Part shown: positions 7,347-14,127 of the stretch, piece after piece
How positions within the stretch are numbered: the stretch's first letter is position 1
Layout of the letters: every line of letters starts with the position of its first letter
NCBI GenBank assembly: GCA_002403785.1
Contig: DHIM01000250.1
Location: 5,797-25,187, forward strand
Direction: 5' to 3'
Source of the DNA: Clostridium sp. UBA4746
GTDB lineage: Bacteria > Bacillota > Clostridia > Clostridiales > Clostridiaceae
DNA length: 19,391 nt
The notes under the pieces: generated by a model
Databases searched by the model: none
Seen by the model: only the letters and a program-made list of their open reading frames with translations
Told to the model about the DNA's origin: nothing
Program-made: the position numbers and the translations under genes

Positions 7347-7369
7347 AATACTTGTATTTTACAAGTATT
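7347..7369. promoter_or_regulatory. Perfect inverted repeat, candidate operator
   Basis: AATACTTGTA / TACAAGTATT with a 3-base TTT centre lies between the divergent regulator and DUF2325 genes, 65 bases before the regulator start and about 47 bases upstream of the -35 element of the rightward promoter. The two-fold symmetry suits a dimeric HTH protein. No T-run follows on either side, so it is less likely to be a terminator. Confidence 0.5.
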
Positions 7370-7415
7370 GTTTTATATTACCTATATTTATTGTAGATGG
7401 TATTTTTTAATAATA

Positions 7416-7444
7416 TTGATTTATTTTAATATTTGCATTATAAT
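7416..7444 (+). promoter_or_regulatory. Probable sigma-A promoter of the DUF2325 gene
   Basis: TTGATT (7416-7421) and a consensus TATAAT (7439-7444) are separated by 17 bases on the plus strand, which is optimal spacing. The predicted leader before the GTG at 7561 is about 110 bases. Confidence 0.6.
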
Positions 7445-7560
7445 ATGTTTATATACAATTTCATTACATTTAGTACAGTTTTATTTTAATTATATACCAA
7501 ATGACACAATTAATAAAGCTATAATGAAAATCAAAATTTATAAAAGGAGGCATTCTATAA

Positions 7561-9117
7561 GTGGAGTTAGTTAAAGATAGCTCAGAGGGAGTAAATTTAA
7601 ATATTGAAAGTTTTTCAAGAATGATAGGACAAACTTGGAATGTCCCTGTAAACATTCTTGAAAATTATATATTAGCAAATGTAAGTATTGCAATGATTAG
7701 AAACACTGAAATGAAAAAAGATATTAATAGGTTATATCTTCTTGACAAAATTAAGTATTATGAAGTCGTTAAAACTTCTTCCTGCGCCAAGCATATTATT
7801 ATGACAGAAGGTACTCTTGAGCAAGAAATTGAAGGAAGAAAAGCGCTAGGTATTCTTTTGATTGCAGAGAAGGATTATAACTTAAGAAACACTGTAATTA
7901 AATTCCTTCGAAAATACTACTCGGTAGTTTTTAATGCAGTTAAAAAACATGATAAAAGAGAATTAGCTAAAAGCTATCTTCAAATGGATCAAATCACCAG
8001 AAAAACAGAAGCTAGACTAGAAGCTGCAGTATATTTTTATTTTGGTATATATCGTACCGTAAACGAAGTAGATCAAGGTTTTATCAAGTCAATTATTGAC
8101 GATATAAAGATGTTTGAGTTTTATGATCCCATGACAAGAGATATATCTAAAGAATTAGAGTTACATAAAATAGAACTACAAGAAATTAAGGCTTTATTAA
8201 AGAGAGAGTATGGTAAAATAAATAGTTTAAAAGATGTTTTAAACAGCGATCTCCATCCTATTGAAGAATTAGGTGGACTGCTAGAAAATCTTTTTATTAT
8301 TAATAAGCTTGATGTAAATCACCTCTTTTTAGATTCAAATTTTTTAAATATTGATGAAATATTGTTATCTTATATAAAAAGAGAATATAAATCTTTAGAC
8401 CCTAAAGTAATACTTCAAACCCTTGTAAATGGTATTTTTATAAAATCTTTAATAAATGAATATAAGAAATCTAAAGAACTATACTTTAAAAATAATCAAG
8501 AAACGTTACTTATCAAGATAAATTCTTTAGAGGAAAATTTAAATACTCTTAATGACGTTAACAAAGATATATCAACTAAACTGACCACGTGTCTTCATCA
8601 AAATACAAAATTTGAAGAAACTCTAAATAGTCAAATAAATAAATTAAATAAAATACATAGTTCTCAAATATTCGAAATGCAAAATAAGATTAATGATCTT
8701 GAAAAGCGATTAATAGAAGAGAAGAAATATAAAAATGAATTAACTATTTTACGAGAATATTTATTTAAAGTAAATAATGATTATATTCCATCAACTTCAG
8801 TAAAGACATTAGAAGATTATATTACAGATAACAAGATTATCATCATTGGTGGTGCTAAGGAATGGAGAAGAAAATTCAGAGAAAAATATCCAGAATTGAG
8901 ATCTTTACACGGATTTAATGAAAATTTTGATACTAGTGTTTTAGCCAATTATGATTATGTGTTTTTCTATTCTGGTTTTATGAATCACGCTACTTATTAT
9001 AAGGCTATGAGCTTTATAAGAACTCATCAGATTAAATTTGGATATATAGGAAAAACAAATATAGACTTGGTAGAAGAAGAACTTATAGATGAATTAGAAA
9101 ATAACAGTTTAAAATAA
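7561..9117 (+). CDS. Coiled-coil protein with C-terminal DUF2325 domain
   Basis: The 518-residue protein starts with GTG; a strong AAAAGGAGG lies ten bases upstream. Residues 1-300 are a mostly helical region I cannot assign (FSRMIGQTWNVPVNILENYI; TSSCAKHIIMTEGTLEQEIE). About 305-405 is a lysine/glutamate/asparagine-rich coiled coil. About 421-512 matches DUF2325: IIIIGGAKEWRRKFREKYPE, NFDTSVLANYDYVFFYSGFM, NHATYYKA, GYIGKTNIDLVEEEL. DUF2325 has a Rossmann-like layout of unknown function and is often fused to variable N-terminal parts. There is no signal peptide or membrane span. It has its own promoter and probably its own terminator, divergent from a ligand-sensing regulator that may control it. 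Function is not known. Confidence 0.8.
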   Translation: MELVKDSSEGVNLNIESFSRMIGQTWNVPVNILENYILANVSIAMIRNTEMKKDINRLYLLDKIKYYEVVKTSSCAKHIIMTEGTLEQEIEGRKALGILLIAEKDYNLRNTVIKFLRKYYSVVFNAVKKHDKRELAKSYLQMDQITRKTEARLEAAVYFYFGIYRTVNEVDQGFIKSIIDDIKMFEFYDPMTRDISKELELHKIELQEIKALLKREYGKINSLKDVLNSDLHPIEELGGLLENLFIINKLDVNHLFLDSNFLNIDEILLSYIKREYKSLDPKVILQTLVNGIFIKSLINEYKKSKELYFKNNQETLLIKINSLEENLNTLNDVNKDISTKLTTCLHQNTKFEETLNSQINKLNKIHSSQIFEMQNKINDLEKRLIEEKKYKNELTILREYLFKVNNDYIPSTSVKTLEDYITDNKIIIIGGAKEWRRKFREKYPELRSLHGFNENFDTSVLANYDYVFFYSGFMNHATYYKAMSFIRTHQIKFGYIGKTNIDLVEEELIDELENNSLK

Positions 9118-9132
9118 AAAAATTTTAAAGTT

Positions 9133-9165
9133 AACTCCTTACGAATTTGGTGTTTGTAAGGAGTT
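9133..9165. terminator. Terminator-like hairpin between convergent genes
   Basis: AACTCCTTAC pairs perfectly with GTAAGGAGTT over 13 nt. The plus side lacks a T-run; the minus side has TTTTTTT about 11 bases after the stem. It lies 16 bases after the DUF2325 gene and some 110 bases after the transaldolase gene, both of which point at it. Confidence 0.55.
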
Positions 9166-9276
9166 TATGGTGCGTTTGAATGTATTTTTTATCACTTTGC
9201 CTAGAAATATTTAAGAGTATCCCTATACTTTTTAATAATTTTTTATTATTGAGATTATTTTAAAATAAATTTTTCC

Positions 9277-9927
9277 TTATTCTTCACCGAAAGTTTCTTT
9301 CCAATCTTTTGCAAATTTTTCTATCCCATTATCTGTCAATGGGTGTTTTATCATTTGTTTAATAATTTTAAGTGGTACTGTAGCAATATGTGAACCTGCA
9401 ACTGCAGCATCTGTAACATGCATTGGATTTCTTATGCTTGCAGCAATTATTTCAGTATCTATTCCGTGCACTTTAAATATTGCAACTATAGTTCTTATTA
9501 AATCCATAGCATTAGCATTTATATCATCAAGTCTTCCGATAAAAGGACTTACATAAGCAGCCCCTGCTCTTGCAGCAAGAAGAGCTTGTCCTGCACTAAA
9601 TATTAATGTTACATTTGTTTTTATTCCTTCTTTTGAAAGTACCTTTACAGCCTTTAAACCGTCTTCAGTCATTGGTATTTTAACAATCATGTTTTTATGA
9701 ATTTTAGCTATTTCTCTTCCTTCTTTTATCATACCATTTACATCTAATGAAATAACTTCTCCACTTATAGGTCCGTCTACAATAGATGCTATTTCTTTTA
9801 TAACCTCATTAAAGTCTCTACCTTCTTTAGCTATTAGTGATGGATTAGTAGTTACACCACAAATAACACCCATTTCATTAGCTTCGCGGATATCACAAAC
9901 ATTAGCTGTATCTATAAATAATTTCAT
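9277..9927 (-). CDS. tal: Transaldolase (small FSA/TalC-type, subfamily 5)
   Basis: The 216-residue TIM-barrel enzyme belongs to the small transaldolase/fructose-6-phosphate aldolase family. It transfers dihydroxyacetone between sugar phosphates through a Schiff base; the lysine is Lys83 in VKIPMTEDG. Other blocks are FIDTAN, GVTTNPS, NVTLIFSAGQALLAARAGA and FIGRLDD. In E. coli FsaA the residues that mark aldolase activity are Gln59 and Tyr131; here the aligned positions are Glu (SGEVIS) and Phe (VSPFIGR), as in true transaldolases. I therefore favour transaldolase. The start is ATG 9927-9925 behind GAGGGAG; a GTG at 9936 overlaps that site. It is the last gene of the PTS/transketolase cluster, 138 bases after the transketolase C-subunit. 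Confidence 0.9.
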   Translation of the reverse strand: MKLFIDTANVCDIREANEMGVICGVTTNPSLIAKEGRDFNEVIKEIASIVDGPISGEVISLDVNGMIKEGREIAKIHKNMIVKIPMTEDGLKAVKVLSKEGIKTNVTLIFSAGQALLAARAGAAYVSPFIGRLDDINANAMDLIRTIVAIFKVHGIDTEIIAASIRNPMHVTDAAVAGSHIATVPLKIIKQMIKHPLTDNGIEKFAKDWKETFGEE

Positions 9928-10065
9928 ACTTGACACTCCCTCATATTTTAAATTTTATTTTAATAAAGTTATTATATATAACTAAATATCTATCTCTTAT
10001 TCTAGATGCTAGGTAGGCCGATTTCATACCAAAACTAATAACAAACTATAAACTTTAATTGGTTG

Positions 10066-10983
10066 TTAAAATGATTTAGCTGTTTTCATTATATTCTCCA
10101 TTGTTAAGTTGTAATGTAATAAAAGTTCATTAGCTGTTCCTGATTGTCCGAAAGTATCGTCTATACCTATCAATTTGACTTTTGTAGGAAACTCTTGAGA
10201 TAAAACATCACAAACTGCAGAACCTAATCCACCAATTACGCTGTGTTCTTCTACAGTTACTACTTTCCCTGTTTCTTTGGCTACCTTAACTATAAGCTCT
10301 TTATCAAGTGGCTTTATGGTATGAATGTTAACAACAGTTGCATTAATGCCTTCTTTTTCTAATTTATCTGCTGCGTCAAGAGCTTTAGCTACCATTAAAC
10401 CAGTGGCAATAATCGCAACGTCTGTTCCTTTTCTTAAAATTTCACCTTTCCCCAATTCAAATTTATAATTCTCATCATGAATTGTTGGTGTAGCTAGTCT
10501 ACCCAGCCTTATATATACAGGTCCATAATACTCTGCTGCAGCAAATAAAGCGGCTTTAGCCTCAACATCATCTGCTGGACTTAATACTACCATACCTGGT
10601 ATGCTTCTCATTAAAGCTATATCTTCAACAGTCTGATGTGTTCCGCCATCTTCTCCAACTGTTATACCAGCATGAGTTGCAGCTATCTTTACATTTAGTT
10701 TAGGATATGCTATTGAATTTCTAATTTGCTCAAAGGCTCTACCGGTTGCAAACATTGCAAAAGTACTAGCAAATGGTATTTTACCATCAACTGCAAATCC
10801 TGCTGCTGTCCCCATCAAATCCTGCTCTGCTATGCCCATATCAAAGAATCTTTCTGGACATACTTTTTTAAAGCTTCCTGTTTTAGTAGCAGCTGCTAAA
10901 TCTGCATCTAATACTACTATTTTTTCATTATTACTTAACTCTACTAAAGCTTCGCCGTAAGCTTCCCTAGTTGCTTTATTCAT
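10066..10983 (-). CDS. tkt: Transketolase, C-terminal subunit
   Basis: The 305-residue protein is the C-terminal half of a split transketolase (Pyr and C-terminal domains). With the N-terminal half it moves two-carbon units between ketose and aldose phosphates using thiamine diphosphate. FDMGIAEQDLMGTAAGFA contains the glutamate that activates the cofactor. FATGRAFEQIRNSIAYP, HAGITVGEDGGTHQ and VVTVEEHSVIGGLG are family blocks. Its ATG (10983-10981) overlaps the stop of the N-subunit by one base (TAATG) and is preceded by GGGGGGAGG, so translation is coupled and the subunits should be made in equal amounts. Split transketolases are common in clostridia; PTS neighbours suggest a catabolic isozyme. 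Confidence 0.93.
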   Translation of the reverse strand: MNKATREAYGEALVELSNNEKIVVLDADLAAATKTGSFKKVCPERFFDMGIAEQDLMGTAAGFAVDGKIPFASTFAMFATGRAFEQIRNSIAYPKLNVKIAATHAGITVGEDGGTHQTVEDIALMRSIPGMVVLSPADDVEAKAALFAAAEYYGPVYIRLGRLATPTIHDENYKFELGKGEILRKGTDVAIIATGLMVAKALDAADKLEKEGINATVVNIHTIKPLDKELIVKVAKETGKVVTVEEHSVIGGLGSAVCDVLSQEFPTKVKLIGIDDTFGQSGTANELLLHYNLTMENIMKTAKSF

Positions 10984-11804
10984 TACGCCTCCCCCCTTTT
11001 TATATCTTCTAATGCTATTTCCCTTTGTTCCTCATTCGGAGCCTTACCGTGCCATCCTGCTTGATTTTCCATAAAAGATACACCTTTACCTTTTATTGTT
11101 TCTGCAATTATTATTGTTGGTCGACCTTTTGTTAGCTTAGCCTCACCAATTACTTTTTTAATTGCATCCATGTCATGTCCATCTACCTTTAATACTTTCC
11201 AGCCAAAAGCTGAAAATTTTTCATCTAAAGGACTTACACTCATTACTTCATCATTAGATCCATCTATTTGTAACCCATTATGATCTAAAAAAACTATTAT
11301 GTTGTCTAGCTTATAATGCGCAGAACTCATTGCTGCCTCCCAAACTTGACCTTCCTGTACTTCACCATCCCCAAGGATTACGAATATCTTATGATCTTTT
11401 TTATCAAGTTTTGCAGCTAATGCCATACCATTTGCTGCGGATAACCCTTGACCTAGTGAACCTGTTGACATATCAACACCAGGGGTAACTTTCATATCTG
11501 GATGACCCTGTAGCATTGAACCAAGTTTCCTAAGTGTTTTTAAATTTTCTTTTGGAAAATACCCTTTTTCCGCAAGTACTGCATAAAGTGCAGGTGCTGC
11601 GTGACCTTTTGATAAAACTAACCTATCTCTATTTTCCCATTTAGGATTGCTTGAATCAATATTCATTTTATCAAAGTATAATACTGTTAATATGTCAGCT
11701 ACTGATAATGATCCACCAGGATGTCCTGATTTTGCTGAAAATACTTCTTCTATGATGTTTGCTCTAACATTTTTTGCTACGTTTTTTAATTCAGATGTAT
11801 TCAT
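10983..11804 (-). CDS. tkt: Transketolase, N-terminal (thiamine-diphosphate-binding) subunit
   Basis: The 273-residue protein is the PP domain half of a split transketolase. It carries SAKSGHPGGSLSVADIL, SKGHAAPALYAVL, GHPDMKVTPGVDMSTGSLGQ and the diphosphate/Mg binding motif GDGEVQEGQVWEA with NGLQIDG. It works as a complex with the next gene's product. The start is ATG 11804-11802 with AGGAAG nine bases before it; a GTG at 11813 lies in that site. It follows the PTS IIC gene by 190 bases, in which a small protein-like frame is found. Confidence 0.93.
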   Translation of the reverse strand: MNTSELKNVAKNVRANIIEEVFSAKSGHPGGSLSVADILTVLYFDKMNIDSSNPKWENRDRLVLSKGHAAPALYAVLAEKGYFPKENLKTLRKLGSMLQGHPDMKVTPGVDMSTGSLGQGLSAANGMALAAKLDKKDHKIFVILGDGEVQEGQVWEAAMSSAHYKLDNIIVFLDHNGLQIDGSNDEVMSVSPLDEKFSAFGWKVLKVDGHDMDAIKKVIGEAKLTKGRPTIIIAETIKGKGVSFMENQAGWHGKAPNEEQREIALEDIKRGEA

Positions 11805-11876
11805 TAAAATCACTTCCTATTACTTTTTTCTAACTAGTTACAATATAGTTTATTCTCTTTTGCGTTTTTTTCCTCA

Positions 11877-11999
11877 TTAAGTTAATCCTTCATCATTCAA
11901 ATATGCAACGCCGCATGTTTCTTCTTTATTAAAAGTAAGACAATAATCTTCAAACTCTTCTTCCTTTTCAAAACTCCTCCATTTTTCATGTATATTAAT
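11877..11999 (-). other. Start-less 40-codon protein-like frame between PTS IIC and transketolase
   Basis: A frame opens just after TAG (12000-12002), overlaps the last codon of the IIC gene and ends in TAA (11877-11879). It reads INIHEKWRSFEKEEEFEDYC and then LTFNKEETCGVAYLNDEGLT, with two cysteines and an acidic composition. It has no ATG, GTG or TTG start. A GGAGG (about 11975-11979) lies inside; the start it could serve is a TTG in another frame (MKRKKSLKIIVLLLIKKKH...). Losing one T after GGAG would give MEEFEKEEEF... with a good ATG. It may be a frameshifted small gene, a remnant, or chance. I do not recognise it. Confidence 0.3.
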
Positions 12000-13371
12000 C
12001 TACTTGAGCTTGAGCACTATCATCTACCTTTTTATTTTTAGTCGCAACTGTCAAAATAACCAAAATAGCTACTATCCCAATTAGTACTCCTGTTAAACCT
12101 ACTCCCCCAATAAATTTTTGAACTTTACCTATGAATACTCCTGTAATTGCAAAGTCTGTATCAGAGAATGTTGAATTTGCTATTCCAAGATTACCTAATA
12201 CAGGTAATAAAGCAACTGGTAAGAATGATATTATGATACCATTTACAAACGATCCTATAATTGCACCTCTTCTACCCCCTGTTGAATTACCAAATACAGC
12301 GGATGTAGCGCCTAAGAAAAAGTGTGGCACAACTCCTGGTATTATTATTACTAATCCCATTGCTCCAAGTGCAAACATTGAAACTATTCCACCTACGAAA
12401 GAAGATATAAATCCAATTATTACTGCATTTGGCGCGGATGGGAATACAATTGGACAATCTAACGCTGGCTTTGAATTTGGTACTAATTTAGCTGAAATCC
12501 CCTTAAATGCTGGTACTATTTCGGCAAGAACCAATCTAACACCATTTTGTATCAATATAAATCCTGCTGCGAAAGTTAATGCTTGTAACAAAGAATAAAC
12601 TATATAATTATTCCCACTAGAAAGTTTAGTTTCTACAAATTGTGGACCTGCTGCTATGCCAACTATTAAATAAAGAACTGCCATTGTTAATGAAATAGAT
12701 ACAACTGAATCTCTTAAGAAACCTAATGATTTTGGAACATTCATTTCTTCTGTAGATTTTGACCCCTTACCTACAATTTTACCTATATATCCTGCAAGTG
12801 CATATGAAGTTCCTCCAGAATGTCCTAAGGCTACACTATCAGTTCCTGTGATTTTCTTCATGAAAGGTTGTGTTAGAGCTGGTGATATTACCATCATAAG
12901 ACCTAGGCCTAATGCTCCTGTGAATATTAAATGTATTCCTGTCATTCCAGATGAAACTAGTATAACTGAAATCATACACGCTCCATATAATGTAATATGC
13001 CCTGTTAAATATATATATTTAAACTTTGTAATTCTTGCTATAAATATATTTGCTATCATACCAAATGTCATAATTAAAGCTGTAGGTGTACCATATTTTT
13101 TTATACCTAAAGCAACAATCGCTTCGTTATTTGGGATAACTCCTGCAACATGAAATCCATGTTGAAACATAACACCAAATGGTGATAAGGATCCACTAAT
13201 AATTCCTGCTGATGCCTGTATAACTACAAAACCTACCATAGCCTTTAATGTTGATTTGATAATTACGTCTGCACTTTTCTTTTGAAGTACCAATCCTAAA
13301 AAAACAACAATACCTATTATTATCGCTGGTTGTGATAATAAATCAATAAGTATTTTTAAAATTTCATTCAT
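11995..13371 (-). CDS. PTS sugar transporter subunit IIC, UlaA (ascorbate/EIIC-GAT) family
   Basis: The 458-residue integral membrane protein has about 11 spans and is the sugar channel of a PTS. It closely fits the UlaA/SgaT pattern: MNEILKILIDLLSQPAIIIG at the start, LVLQKKSADVI, SLSPFGVMFQHGF, VIPNNEAIVALGIKKYGT, RITKFKYIYLTGH, FPSAPNAVIIGF and NSTGGRRGAIIG. Length equals the family norm. The start ATG is seven bases after GAGGAGG. In E. coli UlaA imports L-ascorbate, but the genes for ascorbate catabolism (lactonase, decarboxylase, epimerases) are not in this window; the neighbours are transketolase and transaldolase. The substrate is therefore open, perhaps a pentose, pentulose or related ketose. 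Confidence 0.9.
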   Translation of the reverse strand: MNEILKILIDLLSQPAIIIGIVVFLGLVLQKKSADVIIKSTLKAMVGFVVIQASAGIISGSLSPFGVMFQHGFHVAGVIPNNEAIVALGIKKYGTPTALIMTFGMIANIFIARITKFKYIYLTGHITLYGACMISVILVSSGMTGIHLIFTGALGLGLMMVISPALTQPFMKKITGTDSVALGHSGGTSYALAGYIGKIVGKGSKSTEEMNVPKSLGFLRDSVVSISLTMAVLYLIVGIAAGPQFVETKLSSGNNYIVYSLLQALTFAAGFILIQNGVRLVLAEIVPAFKGISAKLVPNSKPALDCPIVFPSAPNAVIIGFISSFVGGIVSMFALGAMGLVIIIPGVVPHFFLGATSAVFGNSTGGRRGAIIGSFVNGIIISFLPVALLPVLGNLGIANSTFSDTDFAITGVFIGKVQKFIGGVGLTGVLIGIVAILVILTVATKNKKVDDSAQAQVD

Positions 13372-13429
13372 TTTTATTCCTCCTCAAATTTATTAAATCT
13401 TAATGATTTTATAAACTTTTCTTCGTAGT

Positions 13430-13705
13430 TTATAAATTTATTTTTTCTTTGATCTTTTCTCTTAATTCAACCTTATCCAATAATGAGTCTAATACTATAA
13501 GATTTGGTAAATGACTTGCACTATCTGCAAGATCTAACCCTGTAACAAAAATATCTGCATCCCCACCTGATACGTCTGCAAGCGATGTATGAAATGCTTC
13601 ATATTGATCTGAAACTCCTAATTCTTTTAAAATCTCCGTAACATTCATTTCCACCATAAAACTTGAACCTAATCCTGAACCACATACTGCCATAATTTTT
13701 TTCAT
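13430..13705 (-). CDS. PTS subunit IIB, UlaB/GatB type
   Basis: The 91-residue cytosolic domain takes phosphate from IIA on Cys8, in MKKIMAVCGSGLGSSFMVEM, and passes it to sugar in IIC. The C-x-x-G-x-G-S-S loop is typical for the lactose/ascorbate/galactitol IIB fold. Its ATG directly follows the TAA of the IIA gene (TAAATG), so the two are translationally coupled. A 58-base gap with GAGGAGG leads to IIC. Confidence 0.93.
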   Translation of the reverse strand: MKKIMAVCGSGLGSSFMVEMNVTEILKELGVSDQYEAFHTSLADVSGGDADIFVTGLDLADSASHLPNLIVLDSLLDKVELREKIKEKINL

Positions 13706-14107
13706 TTACATTACCCCCATAATTTCTTTTTTGCTTTTTGAATTTTTAATAATGCTTAATTTCTCTTCATTCATACACACCTCAGCAATTTTTCTTAGTA
13801 AACCTATGTGAGACTCACTATCCTTTGCTGATAATGTGAAAAATACTTTTATTAATTTCCCATCAAAATCTACTGAATTATTAAGTTTTAATACACAAAG
13901 CCCTTCTTTTAAAGCTCCATCTTCTGGTCTTGCATGAGGCATACATATCCCATCTGCAATGCAAAAGTATGAACCAAATTTCTTAATTTTGGCTTTTATT
14001 GCATCATAATACCTACTTTCTACAACTCCATTTTTCTCCAAGATATCACATGACATCTTTATTGCTTCTTCATAATTATCTACTTTATCAATAATCTCTA
14101 TGAACAT
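13706..14107 (-). CDS. PTS subunit IIA, fructose/mannitol (EIIA-2) type
   Basis: The 133-residue protein accepts phosphate from HPr and passes it to IIB. The active histidine is His58 in CMPHARPEDGALKEG; a second conserved histidine is near residue 100 (SESHIGLLRKIAE). ILEKNGVVESRYYDAI is the usual helical start of this fold, as in UlaC and MtlA IIA. GGGGGAGG precedes the ATG by seven bases. It lies 20 bases after the regulator and abuts the IIB gene, so one transcript is likely. Confidence 0.92.
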   Translation of the reverse strand: MFIEIIDKVDNYEEAIKMSCDILEKNGVVESRYYDAIKAKIKKFGSYFCIADGICMPHARPEDGALKEGLCVLKLNNSVDFDGKLIKVFFTLSAKDSESHIGLLRKIAEVCMNEEKLSIIKNSKSKKEIMGVM

Positions 14108-14127
14108 ATTTAATCCTCCCCCAACTA

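Noticed and set aside
7368..7655. Short frames on both strands around the DUF2325 start
   Set aside because: They overlap the promoter and the 5' end of a better-supported gene and have AT-rich, low-complexity composition.
11647..11880. Plus-strand frame opposite the transketolase N-subunit start
   Set aside because: It is the antisense of conserved transketolase codons.
12131..13153. Plus-strand open frames within the PTS IIC gene
   Set aside because: They lie wholly opposite the well-supported IIC gene and read as antisense, with no ribosome sites or family motifs.
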